Source: Kribbella jiaozuonensis (lineage in GTDB: Bacteria; Actinomycetota; Actinomycetes; Propionibacteriales; Kribbellaceae). From it: 64,000 nt of DNA. Both the position numbers and the translations under genes were made by a program. Shown one piece after another: positions 30,944 through 39,308 of this stretch. Location: contig NZ_SZPZ01000001.1 in the NCBI RefSeq assembly GCF_005233875.1, forward strand, positions 496,001-560,000, in the 5' to 3' direction. The notes below the pieces were generated by a model. That model was given only the letters and a program-made list of their open reading frames with translations. It was not told the origin of the DNA and did not search any database. Position 1 is the first letter of the stretch; each line of letters starts with the position of its first letter.

Positions 30944-32812
30944 GTGGCTGTGACGATCCTTTCTGCGCAAAACCTCGTACTTCCCGCAGCTTCGCTCGGT
31001 CCGGAGAACCCGCTCGCGCCACTTCGGACCGAGCGTGAACTCCACGAGGTCGAGAACATCGCCGACCTCCCGGACGAGCTGCGGGAGAACATCGAGTACG
31101 GGCGTCTGCAGAGCCCGCTGCCCTGTCTGGACCAGGACGGCTACGACCGCACCCTGGTCGGGACATCGTTCCCGGCGCTCGTGCTGGAGAACGATCATTT
31201 GCGCGCGACCGTCCTACCGAGCCTCGGCGGACGGTTGTACTCGATCGTCCACAAGGCCACCGATCAGGAGCTGCTCTACCGCAACCCGGTGTTCCAGCCC
31301 GCGAACCTTGCCCTACGCAACGCCTGGTTCGCCGGCGGCGTCGAGTGGAACGTCGGCAGCACCGGCCACTGGACCGGCACCTGCGCCCCGATGCACGCCG
31401 CCCGCGTCGAGGGCCCGGACGGTACGCCGATCCTCCGGCTGTGGGAGCTCGAACGGACCCGCAACCTCGTCACCCAGCTCGACTTCTGGCTCCCGGCCGA
31501 CTCCGAGTTCCTGTACGTCGGCGTGCGGCTGCAGAACCCGTCCGACGTCGAGGTCCCGGCGTACTGGTGGTCGAACATCGCGGTCGCGCAGTCCCCGGAC
31601 AGTCGGGTGCTGGTGCCGGCGGACCAGGCCTGGCGGTACGGGTACGGGAGTCGGCTCGATCTGATCGACGTCGAGACCGACCTGACCTATCCGATGCGGC
31701 ACCCGCAGGCCGTGGACTACTTCTTCGAGCCGCTCGCGGAGGAGCACTCGTGGATCGCGTCGGTCGACGGCTCTGGAGTTGGGTTGGCGCAGGCGTCGAC
31801 CGAGCGGCTGCAGGGGCGGAAGCTGTTCGTCTGGGGGCAGGGCGATGGTGGGCGGCGGTGGCAGGAGTGGTTGTCGCCCGGGCTTTCAACGGATGGGTAC
31901 GCCGAGATCCAGGCCGGGCTCGCGCGGACGCAGATGGAGCACCTGAAGCTGCCCGCGCACACTGATTGGCACTGGCTGGAGGCGTACGGGCGCGTCTCGG
32001 TGGACGCCGCTGCTGCGCATTCCGAGGACTGGCAGGTAGCTCGTCATGCCGGGGCTGACGCGTTGGAGTCGGTGCTGGACGGTTTGGCTGGACGGGAGGC
32101 TTCCTGGCGGGAGGTTGTGGATGCGGCTCCGGTAGAACGGCTCGCGGTCGGGTCGGGGTGGGGAGCGTTGGAGCTGGCCCGGACGGGATGGACGGTGTCG
32201 GCAGGTACACCGTTTGATGACGGCACCATGACCGCCCGGGAACGGGCCTGGTTGCCCCTGCTCGACGGGCGGTTGCCGGCGGTTGACGGCGTACCGGATG
32301 GGACTTTGGTGGCGTGGCGGGAGTTGCTGGAGTCGGCCGAGGACAACTGGCTGGTTTGGTATCACAGGGGAGTCGCGCGGCATTACTACGGTGATGTCGA
32401 GGGCGCGATCGAGGCCTGGACGCAGTCCGGCGAGAACGCCTGGGCGCTGCGCAACCTCGGCCTGGTCACGGGCGATCTGTCGCACTACGAACGGGCCGTC
32501 GAATTGCTGCCTGGCCTGGTGCCGTTGGTGGTTGAGGCGGTCGCGGCCGCCCTCACCTCCGACGTACAACTGGCGGAGCGTCTGCTCGAACATGCCCCGG
32601 ACGACCCCCGGATCCAGCTGCTCCGGGTCCGGCATGCCCTGGAGACCGGCGATCCGGCCGCGGCGCACGATCTGCTGGCCGCGGGTATCCAGCTGGCGAC
32701 GGTCCGTGAAGGCGCGAATCCACTCACCGACTACTGGGTCGCCGCTGAAGAGGCACTTGGCACACAGCGGCCCGTACCGCCGCAGTACCAGTTCGGAATG
32801 GGCGGAATCTGA
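30944..32812 (+). CDS. DUF5107 protein with C-terminal TPR-like repeats
   Basis: Protein of 622 aa. The N-terminal 350 residues resemble DUF5107, a beta-rich domain of the galactose-mutarotase type: LENDHLRATVLPSLGGRLYSIVHK and NAWFAGGVEWNVGSTGHW are characteristic. The C-terminal 250 residues are helical with TPR-like units such as NWLVWYHRGVARHYYGDVEGAIEAW. DUF5107 proteins often accompany carbohydrate-active genes, so a sugar or glycan ligand is plausible. The start is a GTG at 30944, with another GTG at 30950. It is divergent from the FAD dehydrogenase with only about 30 nt between. Confidence 0.8.
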   Translation: MAVTILSAQNLVLPAASLGPENPLAPLRTERELHEVENIADLPDELRENIEYGRLQSPLPCLDQDGYDRTLVGTSFPALVLENDHLRATVLPSLGGRLYSIVHKATDQELLYRNPVFQPANLALRNAWFAGGVEWNVGSTGHWTGTCAPMHAARVEGPDGTPILRLWELERTRNLVTQLDFWLPADSEFLYVGVRLQNPSDVEVPAYWWSNIAVAQSPDSRVLVPADQAWRYGYGSRLDLIDVETDLTYPMRHPQAVDYFFEPLAEEHSWIASVDGSGVGLAQASTERLQGRKLFVWGQGDGGRRWQEWLSPGLSTDGYAEIQAGLARTQMEHLKLPAHTDWHWLEAYGRVSVDAAAAHSEDWQVARHAGADALESVLDGLAGREASWREVVDAAPVERLAVGSGWGALELARTGWTVSAGTPFDDGTMTARERAWLPLLDGRLPAVDGVPDGTLVAWRELLESAEDNWLVWYHRGVARHYYGDVEGAIEAWTQSGENAWALRNLGLVTGDLSHYERAVELLPGLVPLVVEAVAAALTSDVQLAERLLEHAPDDPRIQLLRVRHALETGDPAAAHDLLAAGIQLATVREGANPLTDYWVAAEEALGTQRPVPPQYQFGMGGI

Positions 32813-32856
32813 CAACTTCAGGTCAACTCTACCTCTAGCAACACCGCTCCACCGGG

Positions 32857-32947
32857 TTCTACCATGATGCTGTAGAAAAGAATTTGTCTTTACCTGGAAC
32901 CGAGTGGAATCCGGTGGCGTCTCACCGGTGTGCGGCAAGGGCCGCAC
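32857..32947 (+). promoter_or_regulatory. Operator-like repeat and leader hairpin before the DUF3592-like gene
   Basis: TTCTAC-N9-GTAGAA (32857-32877) is a perfect 6-bp inverted repeat. Downstream, GTGCGGC-AAGG-GCCGCAC (32930-32947) forms a stable 7-bp stem with a tetraloop in the expected leader. The 195-nt gap between 32813 and 33007 contains nothing else that I can read. Confidence 0.35.
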
Positions 32948-33007
32948 GAGGCAGGAACGACAACAACGACCGCGTCGCTCGCGGGCGGCGCGTCGGGGGT
33001 GAGTGCC

Positions 33008-33406
33008 ATGTTGACGATCGTTGTACTAGGTGGGTTCGGCCTGGTGCTGGTGGTTGCAGCCTTCATCGTGACCGAGGTTCTGGCCGGAATCCGGCGGAAC
33101 GAGCCCAGCAGTGCCGAAGAGAAGACCGCGGGACGAGTGATCCGGGTGCGTGGCCCGGTCCGCGGCCAACTGGAGAGCGGTGCCCCGGCGGTCTACACCG
33201 AGGTCATCGTCGAGTACTACACCCGCCGGGGCGAGGGACCGTACGAGGTCGGCCGCAAATTCCCGGTCGGGAGCAGGATTACTTACGCCAAGGGTGACCG
33301 GGTGATCGTCTCGTACGACGTCCGGACCCCCCGCCGGGCCCGTCTGGCCGGCCGGGTCAGCCACTGGCCGGCCCTGGGTCTGCCGTCCGCAGCCCGGGCG
33401 GCCTGA
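33008..33406 (+). CDS. Small membrane-anchored DUF3592-like protein
   Basis: Protein of 132 aa. One N-terminal transmembrane helix (MLTIVVLGGFGLVLVVAAFIV) is followed by a beta-rich domain with AGRVIRVRGPVRGQLESG, TEVIVEYYTRRGEGPYEV and FPVGSRITYAKGDRVIVSYD. This pattern is like DUF3592 domains of actinobacterial membrane proteins. The ATG at 33008 is chosen because GGGGGTGAG lies about 5 nt upstream and the hydrophobic helix starts there. The function is unknown. Confidence 0.6.
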   Translation: MLTIVVLGGFGLVLVVAAFIVTEVLAGIRRNEPSSAEEKTAGRVIRVRGPVRGQLESGAPAVYTEVIVEYYTRRGEGPYEVGRKFPVGSRITYAKGDRVIVSYDVRTPRRARLAGRVSHWPALGLPSAARAA

Positions 33407-33414
33407 CCGTTCGT

Positions 33415-33446
33415 CCTGCTTGAGCCACCCCCCCGGCTCAAGCAGG
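33415..33446. terminator. 12-bp hairpin between convergent genes
   Basis: CCTGCTTGAGCC and GGCTCAAGCAGG form a perfect 12-bp stem around an 8-nt C-rich loop. The right arm overlaps the last codons and stop of the tetR gene ending at 33438. It can stop transcription from the DUF3592-like gene and perhaps from both sides; no long T-run is present. Confidence 0.7.
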
Positions 33447-34064
33447 GAGATGAGGGGCGAGCAGGTTGTACAGCACCGGCCGGCCCTGATCCAGCACGTA
33501 CTCCGCCTCGTCCGCGGACAATCGGTCCGCCAGATGAGCCAGTGACTCGCCCATCGCGATGCTGAGGGTCACGGCCAGCCGGAAGTCACGCGAATCCCGC
33601 GCGCCGAACCGCGCCGCGAGCAGCTCCGCGAACTCGCCGGCGTGCTGATCGTCGAACTCGCCCGGCTTCGATTCCAGCTCCGGATCGCCGAGCCCGCTCA
33701 GCACGACCGCCCTGAACCCCGGATCGGTCCGGTGCATCTCCCGGAACGTGTCCAGCGTGACGTCGACGGCGGCCCGCCAGCTCGACACGTCCGCCAGCCG
33801 CTCGCTGACCGCCTCGGTGTAGCGCGCCTGGTTCCGGCGTTCGATCGCCTGGATCAGGCTGCGCTTGTCCGGGAAGTACCGGTACACGCTGCCGACCGCG
33901 ATCTCGGCCCGTTTCGCGATCCCGCTGGTCGAGGCCGCGTCGTACCCGCGCTCGACCACCTCCGCACAGGCCGCGTCCAGGATCCGCTCGACCTGCCGGC
34001 TGGCCCGGTCCTGGGTCGGCGTCCGGCGGAGCGGATACGCCCCCGAAGTCACCATGTCGCTCAT
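33438..34064 (-). CDS. TetR-family repressor
   Basis: Regulator of 208 aa. The N-terminal DNA-binding region reads VERILDAACAEVVERGYDAASTSGIAKRAEIAVGSVYRYFPDKRSLI. The C-terminal ligand domain is helical with LSGLGDPELESKPGEFD and is typical of the family. It is divergent from the PI-PLC gene, with an inverted repeat at its own start codon, so it probably controls itself and perhaps the lipase. A second start lies at the ATG three codons later. The ligand is unknown. Confidence 0.88.
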   Translation of the reverse strand: MSDMVTSGAYPLRRTPTQDRASRQVERILDAACAEVVERGYDAASTSGIAKRAEIAVGSVYRYFPDKRSLIQAIERRNQARYTEAVSERLADVSSWRAAVDVTLDTFREMHRTDPGFRAVVLSGLGDPELESKPGEFDDQHAGEFAELLAARFGARDSRDFRLAVTLSIAMGESLAHLADRLSADEAEYVLDQGRPVLYNLLAPHLPA

Positions 34065-34086
34065 TGTCCATCGTCAAGGGGGACAA
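34064..34086. promoter_or_regulatory. TetR operator candidate at the tetR start
   Basis: TTGTCC-N11-GGACAA is a perfect 6-bp inverted repeat, 23 bp in total, beginning at the tetR start codon and extending into the divergent promoter region before PI-PLC. The length fits TetR-family sites. Confidence 0.5.
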
Positions 34087-34147
34087 CGTTGCCACCTTCC
34101 TGTGACAGATTGCCCTCAATCGCCACGACGGAGGGGACGTTTTTCGC

Positions 34148-35293
34148 ATGCGCATCAGCAGAACAGCGGTCGCCGGGGCCGCTTCCATCGCCCTGGCCGC
34201 ATCCGGAGTCGCCGGTACGGCGGTCACCAGGCACGACTCGCACAGCGGGGACGGCCTGCGGCTGAACCAGATGCAGGTCGTCGGGTCGCACAACTCGTAC
34301 CACCGGGAGCTCAGCCCGAACGAACAGAAGGTCCAGCAGGCGCAGAACGCCGGCTCGGTCGACCTCTGGTACTCGCACGCTCCGATCTCCCAGCAGTTGG
34401 AGGACCAGAACGTCCGCTCGCTGGAGCTGGACCTGTTCCCGGACCCGCAAGGCGGGCTGTACACGTACCCGCTGATCCGGAAGCTGACCGGACAGGGACC
34501 GCTGACCGACCCGGCGATGGCGCAGCCGGGGATCAAGGTCATGCACATCCCTGACTTCGACTACAACACCAACTGCGACACGCTCGTGGTGTGCCTGCAG
34601 CAGGTGAAGACCTGGTCCGACGCACACCCGAGCCACGTGCCCATCGCGATCAACCTCGAGCTGAAGCAGTCCGACCCGAACGTGGTCGCCGCCGGTGGCG
34701 TCGTCGCGCCGCCGTGGGACGCCGCGAACCTGGACAGCGTCGACACCGAGATCCGCTCGGTGTTCAAGGAGAACGAGCTCCTCACGCCGGACGACGTACG
34801 CAAGCCCGGCCTGACGCTCGAGAAGTCCGTGCTGACCAAGGGCTGGCCGAAGCTGAAGGACGTCCGCGGCCAGGTGATGTTCTACTTCGACAACGGCGGA
34901 CCGGGCGCGATCCGCGACATCTACACCGCCGGGAAGCCGAACCTGGAGGGCCGGGCGGTCTTCACCCGCGGGCCGGAGGGCGCGCCGGACGCAGCGGTCA
35001 CCGAGGTGAACGACCCGCGCGGTACGGGGCAGGCGGAGATCCAGCGGCTGGTCCGCAAGGGCTACCTGGTCCGGACCCGGTCCGACGAGCCGATGGCCAC
35101 GATCCGCGACAAGGACTACACGCGGCTCGGGATCGCGCTCGACAGTGGCGCGCAGTGGGTGACCACGGACTTCCCGGTCGCGGGGATGGCTGCCCGCTAC
35201 GACAGCGACTTCGTCGCGAAGCTGCCTGGGCACACTCCCGTACGATTCAATCCCGTCACCGCAACCGCGAAGACGGCTGTCTCGGAAGGGTGA
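34148..35293 (+). CDS. Secreted Ca2+-dependent phosphatidylinositol-specific phospholipase C
   Basis: Protein of 381 aa with a signal peptide (RTAVAGAASIALAASGVAGTA). The mature part carries VVGSHNSYHRE with the first catalytic histidine, LELDLFPDPQGG with the acidic Ca2+ ligands, and VMHIPDFDYN with the second histidine. This matches the PI-PLC-C1 group of Ca2+-dependent enzymes. It should act outside the cell on phosphoinositides from host, plant or soil debris. It is divergent from a TetR gene with a shared putative operator. An OsmC gene follows by 7 nt. Confidence 0.85.
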   Translation: MRISRTAVAGAASIALAASGVAGTAVTRHDSHSGDGLRLNQMQVVGSHNSYHRELSPNEQKVQQAQNAGSVDLWYSHAPISQQLEDQNVRSLELDLFPDPQGGLYTYPLIRKLTGQGPLTDPAMAQPGIKVMHIPDFDYNTNCDTLVVCLQQVKTWSDAHPSHVPIAINLELKQSDPNVVAAGGVVAPPWDAANLDSVDTEIRSVFKENELLTPDDVRKPGLTLEKSVLTKGWPKLKDVRGQVMFYFDNGGPGAIRDIYTAGKPNLEGRAVFTRGPEGAPDAAVTEVNDPRGTGQAEIQRLVRKGYLVRTRSDEPMATIRDKDYTRLGIALDSGAQWVTTDFPVAGMAARYDSDFVAKLPGHTPVRFNPVTATAKTAVSEG

Positions 35294-35300
35294 GCTGAAC

Positions 35301-35744
35301 ATGTCGGAGCACGTGGTCGATGTGAGTTGGAGCCGTGGCGAGTACGACTTCGCCTACGACAGCTACAACCGCGACCACGAGTGGCGCTTCGACGGCGGCA
35401 TCACGGTGCCCGGCTCCGCCAACCCGAAGTACCTGGGCAACCCGGGCCCGGTCGATCCGGAGGAGGCATTCGTGGCGGCCCTGTCGTCCTGCCACATGCT
35501 GACTTTCCTGTCGATCGCGGCCCGCAAACGCCTGGTGGTCGACGCCTACGACGACCACGCAGTAGGCGTAATGGCTCCGAACGCCGCGGGCCGGCTGGCG
35601 ATCACCCAGGTGACACTGCACCCGAAGATCGTCTGGGCAGGCGACGAGCCGGACGCGGCAACGATCGAGAAGATCCACCACCTGTCGCATCGGGAATGCT
35701 TCATCGCGAACTCGGTCACCACCGAGATCACGGTCGCCAGCTGA
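35301..35744 (+). CDS. OsmC/Ohr-family peroxide reductase
   Basis: Protein of 147 aa with the OsmC fold. The reactive cysteines are in AALSSCHMLTFLS and SHRECFIANSV, as in thiol peroxidases that reduce organic hydroperoxides. The N-terminus NPKYLGNPGPVDPEEAFVAAL is typical. It is the second gene after PI-PLC and is followed by a strong terminator. It may protect against lipid hydroperoxides, which fits a lipase neighbour, though that link is inference. Confidence 0.88.
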   Translation: MSEHVVDVSWSRGEYDFAYDSYNRDHEWRFDGGITVPGSANPKYLGNPGPVDPEEAFVAALSSCHMLTFLSIAARKRLVVDAYDDHAVGVMAPNAAGRLAITQVTLHPKIVWAGDEPDAATIEKIHHLSHRECFIANSVTTEITVAS

Positions 35745-35757
35745 CTGTGGGCAGACA

Positions 35758-35823
35758 AAAACCACCCGCCGGACCGGCCTGAGCCTCGCGCAAACGGTGT
35801 CAGGATGGTCGGCGGGTGGTTTT
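35758..35823 (+). terminator. Strong intrinsic terminator after osmC-like gene
   Basis: AAAACCACCCGCCG (35758-35771) pairs perfectly with CGGCGGGTGGTTTT (35810-35823), a 14-bp stem with a 38-nt loop that ends in four Ts. Just after it, GGTGCACC occurs twice (35825-35832 and 35841-35848). The rest of 35849-35971 shows no feature I can support. Confidence 0.85.
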
Positions 35824-35971
35824 GGGTGCACCTCTGTGGCGGTGCACCGGTAACGGATCCGGCGGCGCCTCGCACTGGGCGCCTCTGCGTTGGTGCGACT
35901 TCCGCGCGGTCTAGCTCGGTGGGCAAGACCGTTCGGCGCGCCGCCGGGGATCCGTTCGTCCGGTTCGCGCC

Positions 35972-36088
35972 TTACTGCTCGGCGGCGGCGTCGCTCCGGT
36001 CGTCAAGGGTCGGGGAGTCGGCCAGGAGGTCTTCGAGCTCGCGAACCTGCTCGGTGGCCATCGTGGTCATCAGTCGGTGGATCGTCAT
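35972..36088 (-). CDS. 38-residue acidic protein
   Basis: Small ORF from an ATG at 36088 to a TAA at 35972-35974, with coding-like GC bias at third positions. The peptide is amphipathic in its middle (ATEQVRELEDLLADS) and acidic at the end (TLDDRSDAAAEQ). It lies 60 nt behind the FUSC-type gene on the same strand and could share its transcript. The ribosome-binding site is weak. No function can be given; in-frame ATGs at codons 7 and 10 are alternatives. Confidence 0.45.
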   Translation of the reverse strand: MTIHRLMTTMATEQVRELEDLLADSPTLDDRSDAAAEQ

Positions 36089-36148
36089 GCCAGTGAGACG
36101 CACCCGGCGCTCAGGTATGACGGGAATCCGCGATGTGACCTGGACCAC

Positions 36149-37312
36149 TTACTTCTCGTCGAGCCCGTCCAGCCGCAGCGGGACGAGTTTCCGGGCGTCG
36201 TCGTACGACGTGCCGGTCAGCTCGAGCAGGTCGATGATCGTGGACCGGAGCTGACCCAGTACGACGACCGCGGACAGCCCGGTCGGCAGCGGCATCACCG
36301 CAGTACGGCGGCCGAGCTCGCCCAGCACGCGATGGGCAGCGACATCCGCGGCCGGTTCGAACAGGGACTCGCCGATCAGGCGGGTGCCATCCGCGAGCCG
36401 CTCGAGCAGCATCGGGTACTCCGCAGGCATCGCCTCGTCTCGCCAGACCGACACCGCGCACCGCCGTACCAGAACCCGGATGTTCCGGATCGCCCGATCC
36501 AGCGGTACGACGAGATCGGCGATCTCCTGGACCCGCCCGCGGTGCCGGCGTACGAACGGCGACAACCGGACGACCGCGACGCCCTCGTCGGCAGCGCTGC
36601 GCAGATCGTCGAGGCGGGACTCGCTCGACCGCGCCCGGCGGAGCGCGTCGGTGACCGCTTCCTCGTCGCGGTTGCGGAGGCCCTCCGCGGTCTCGATCAG
36701 GATCTCGGCCAGCTCACTCAGTACGCCGGAAGCCTGCTGCCGCGGACGCCTGATCGCGGCAGCCGGGGCGATCGTGGCGGCCGCCAGCGCGACGACGCCA
36801 CCGAGGACCGCGTCCAGCCAGCGACTGAAGCCGGCGCCCGGGTTCGGCAGCAAGGTGGTGACGATGGCGGCCTGGACTCCGGCCTGCGTGGTCATCAGGT
36901 TGCCGGCACCGAGCAGTACGGCGACGCTCATCGCGAGCGCGATCACGACGATGATCTGCACCACTCCGGTGCCGAACACGTGGACGAACAGGTCGCCGAC
37001 GGCCACGCCGACCGCAACGCCGACCATCACCTCCGCAACCCTCCGCAGCCGCTGACCGAAGCTGAAGCCTAGGCAGACCATCGCCGCGACCGGCGCGAAG
37101 AACGGCGTCTTGTGGCCGAGGACGTACCGGCCGAGCACCCAGGCGACCCCGGCGGCAAGCGCGCACTGGGCGATGAAGAAGGACCGGCTGCGCCAGCGTT
37201 CGATCCGGCGGCGGACCGAGGCACGCGACCTCAGGGCGGCCCGCGGCGCGATATCGTCGCGCAGCTCCCGCAACTGGTCCAACGTCAGCCTGACCGGATC
37301 CACGGCCCCCAT
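36149..37312 (-). CDS. FUSC/aromatic-acid-exporter-like membrane protein
   Basis: Protein of 387 aa. Residues 45-190 hold about six hydrophobic helices, such as FFIAQCALAAGVAWVLGRYVLG, FFAPVAAMVCLGFSFGQR and ALAMSVAVLLGAGNLM. The pattern around GHKTPFFAPVAAMVCLG and RLRRVAEVMVGVAVGVAVGD is typical of FUSC/ArAE-like exporters. The C-terminal 200 residues are soluble and helical. It probably exports a hydrophobic acid; the substrate is unknown. The ATG at 37312 is chosen because the hydrophilic frame upstream overlaps the divergent gene. Confidence 0.78.
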   Translation of the reverse strand: MGAVDPVRLTLDQLRELRDDIAPRAALRSRASVRRRIERWRSRSFFIAQCALAAGVAWVLGRYVLGHKTPFFAPVAAMVCLGFSFGQRLRRVAEVMVGVAVGVAVGDLFVHVFGTGVVQIIVVIALAMSVAVLLGAGNLMTTQAGVQAAIVTTLLPNPGAGFSRWLDAVLGGVVALAAATIAPAAAIRRPRQQASGVLSELAEILIETAEGLRNRDEEAVTDALRRARSSESRLDDLRSAADEGVAVVRLSPFVRRHRGRVQEIADLVVPLDRAIRNIRVLVRRCAVSVWRDEAMPAEYPMLLERLADGTRLIGESLFEPAADVAAHRVLGELGRRTAVMPLPTGLSAVVVLGQLRSTIIDLLELTGTSYDDARKLVPLRLDGLDEK

Positions 37313-37360
37313 TCTGCGTCGAGCTTGATTCCAGTGCCTGCGACGCGCCAAGGTTGCCCC

Positions 37361-37864
37361 ATGAGCGACGACAGCCGTGAGGACTACGGGAGCTATTCCG
37401 TAGACGACGAGGATCAGCTGCAGGCCGAGGACACTCTGAACGACCGGGGTGTCGACGATCTGCTCGACGAGGGGTACTCGCCGCCGGAGAAGTGGTCCGC
37501 GGGCGAAGGGTTCGGCACCACGGCCGACGAGGCGGTGCAGGGCGAGACCCTGGACCAGCGGATCGCCCAGGAGGTCCCGGACACCGACCCGTACGCCGAG
37601 GACGGCGAGGACGTCGGCGGCCCAGAGGTCGGCGTGGTCCGCTCCGGGCGCCTGGTCGCTCCGGACGAGGGCGCGCACGGCGACGACGACAACGAGCTGT
37701 TCGCCGAGGACGTCGGCATCGACGGCGCCGCGGCCGGAGCCGAGGAGGCTGCTGTCCACCTCGTCGACGACGAGGACAACTTCGAGCTCGAGGACGACGA
37801 CGAGGAAGACCTCGAGAGCTACGACGACGTCGACCTGGGAGACGTCGGCGACCCGGAGGACTGA
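37361..37864 (+). CDS. DUF5709-like acidic protein
   Basis: Highly acidic soluble protein of 167 aa. The N-terminal half has SVDDEDQLQAEDTLNDRG and DLLDEGYSPPEKWSAGEGFGTTADE, phrases characteristic of DUF5709. The middle includes RSGRLVAPDEGAHGDDDNELFAEDVGIDGAAAGAEEAAVH. The C-terminus is a run of Asp and Glu. It is likely disordered. No function is known. It is divergent from the FUSC gene with a spacer of 48 nt. Confidence 0.75.
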   Translation: MSDDSREDYGSYSVDDEDQLQAEDTLNDRGVDDLLDEGYSPPEKWSAGEGFGTTADEAVQGETLDQRIAQEVPDTDPYAEDGEDVGGPEVGVVRSGRLVAPDEGAHGDDDNELFAEDVGIDGAAAGAEEAAVHLVDDEDNFELEDDDEEDLESYDDVDLGDVGDPED

Positions 37865-37880
37865 GCGTCCGGACGCTCAG
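37861..37880. terminator. 20-bp perfect palindrome spanning two stop codons
   Basis: The sequence from 37861 to 37880 is fully self-complementary (CTGAGCGTCC followed by its reverse complement). It contains the stop of the DUF5709 gene and the stop of the convergent P450 gene. It may act as a bidirectional terminator; there is no T-run. Confidence 0.5.
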
Positions 37881-39208
37881 CTGCGGCGGCGGGTGACGGT
37901 GACGACTGAGCCGTGGCGGGGGACGAGTGTGACGTTCTTCGCCTGGGGTGGTTCGGGTTTCGGGTTCGGGGCCTGGAAGTCGTAGACGCTGAGGGCGGCG
38001 CGGAGGATCTCGGTGCCTTCCATTAGCGAGAAGCCGGCGCCGATGCAGCGCCGGGCGCCGCCGCCGAAGGGCATCCAGGTGCCGGGGGCGGGCGGGTCGT
38101 CGGACAGGAATCGCTGCGGGCGGAAGTCCATCGGCATCGGGAAGTGCTCCGCATCCCGGTGGACCAGCCCGATCGCGGCCATGATCGTCGTACCGCGGGG
38201 CAGGCGGTAGCCCGCGATGTCGGTGGTTTCGGTGAGCCGGCGGCCGACCTGGTACACGACCGGGTGCAGCCGCAGCGCCTCCTTGACGGTCGCCTCCAGC
38301 TCGTCGTCCGCGCCGGCATCGGCGGCCCGCTGCCCGAACGCGAGGTCCTCGGGTCGCCGGGCGAGTTCGTGGAAGGCCCACGCCATCGCGGTCGCTGTCG
38401 TCTCGTGCCCGGCCAGTAGCAGCGTCACCAGTTGATCGCGCAGCTCGACGTCCGTCCAGTTGCCCGCGGCAAGCAGCCGGGACAGTACGTCGTTGCGTCC
38501 GGCAAACGTCTCGCGGCGCTTGGCGATCTCGTCGTACAGGATCTCGTCGACCTTGCGCTGGGTGTCGAGGTACGTCTTCCACGGCCGGACCCGGAGCAGC
38601 GGCGGGTAGAAGCCGCCCAGCATGATCACCGGCGACACCGACACGATCTTGTCCATCAGCGGGCGCAACGTGTTCAGCCGGTCGATGTCGGTCACGCCGA
38701 AGATCACCTGCAGGATGATCTCGAGGGTCAGGTTCCGCATCCGCTGGTGCACCTTGAACGGCTCGCCGACCGGCCATTTCGCGACCTCGGCCTGAGCGAG
38801 CTCGAACACCATCCCGGCGTACCCGCGCAGCGCCGCGCCGGAGAACGCGGGCATCAACTGCTTGCGCATCCGGACGTGATCCTCGTCGTCCAGCAGCAGC
38901 AACGAGTGCGAACCCATGATCGGCTCGAGCACCGTGTTGCCCTCGCCGGCGTGCATCACCGCGGGCGGGCTGCCGAACACCTCGCGGATGTGGTCCGGCC
39001 GGCTCAGTACGACGCAGACCCGGCTCGACGGCACCAGGCGGATCGTGAACACGTCGCCGTACTTGTCCCGCATCCGCGGGAAGAACGTCCGGCGGTGACT
39101 CGCGAACAGCACGGTCTGGACCAGGGTGGGGAGCTTCGGGCCCGGCGGCAGCGTGCGGGCCGTCTGCCGGTCGAGAGTCCGGGAACCGAGCAAGGGTGTC
39201 GGAGCCAT
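37877..39208 (-). CDS. Cytochrome P450
   Basis: P450 of 443 aa. The I-helix oxygen motif is LLLAGHETTATAMAW, the K-helix ExxR lies in VKEALRLHP, and the heme-binding loop is WMPFGGGARRCIGAG with the thiolate cysteine. The N-terminus RTLPPGPKLPTLVQ and overall length recall mycobacterial CYP135/138-like enzymes. There is no membrane anchor, so it is soluble. No ferredoxin or reductase gene is adjacent. The substrate is unknown, and the gene stands as a single unit. Confidence 0.93.
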   Translation of the reverse strand: MAPTPLLGSRTLDRQTARTLPPGPKLPTLVQTVLFASHRRTFFPRMRDKYGDVFTIRLVPSSRVCVVLSRPDHIREVFGSPPAVMHAGEGNTVLEPIMGSHSLLLLDDEDHVRMRKQLMPAFSGAALRGYAGMVFELAQAEVAKWPVGEPFKVHQRMRNLTLEIILQVIFGVTDIDRLNTLRPLMDKIVSVSPVIMLGGFYPPLLRVRPWKTYLDTQRKVDEILYDEIAKRRETFAGRNDVLSRLLAAGNWTDVELRDQLVTLLLAGHETTATAMAWAFHELARRPEDLAFGQRAADAGADDELEATVKEALRLHPVVYQVGRRLTETTDIAGYRLPRGTTIMAAIGLVHRDAEHFPMPMDFRPQRFLSDDPPAPGTWMPFGGGARRCIGAGFSLMEGTEILRAALSVYDFQAPNPKPEPPQAKNVTLVPRHGSVVTVTRRRS

Positions 39209-39262
39209 ACCTTCACGCTACGTCAGGCGGGTGAACACCGGGCATCGAACGCGACAAGCATG

Positions 39263-39299
39263 CGAAGGCCCGCCGGTCCGATGGACAGGCGGGCCTTCG
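39263..39299. terminator. 12-bp stem hairpin downstream of the mannosidase
   Basis: CGAAGGCCCGCC (39263-39274) pairs with GGCGGGCCTTCG (39288-39299), a perfect 12-bp stem with a 13-nt loop. It lies 10 nt past the end of the GH38 gene and upstream of the P450 start. The rest of 39209-39308 is empty. Confidence 0.7.
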
Positions 39300-39308
39300 G
39301 GGTGGGGG

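Noticed and set aside
32485..32812. Separate TPR protein gene at the end of the DUF5107 frame
   Set aside because: The frame is continuous and there is no internal ribosome-binding site.
35805..36254. 149-codon plus-strand frame in the gap after the terminator
   Set aside because: Ser/Arg-rich with no coding bias; the minus-strand 38-codon frame fits better.
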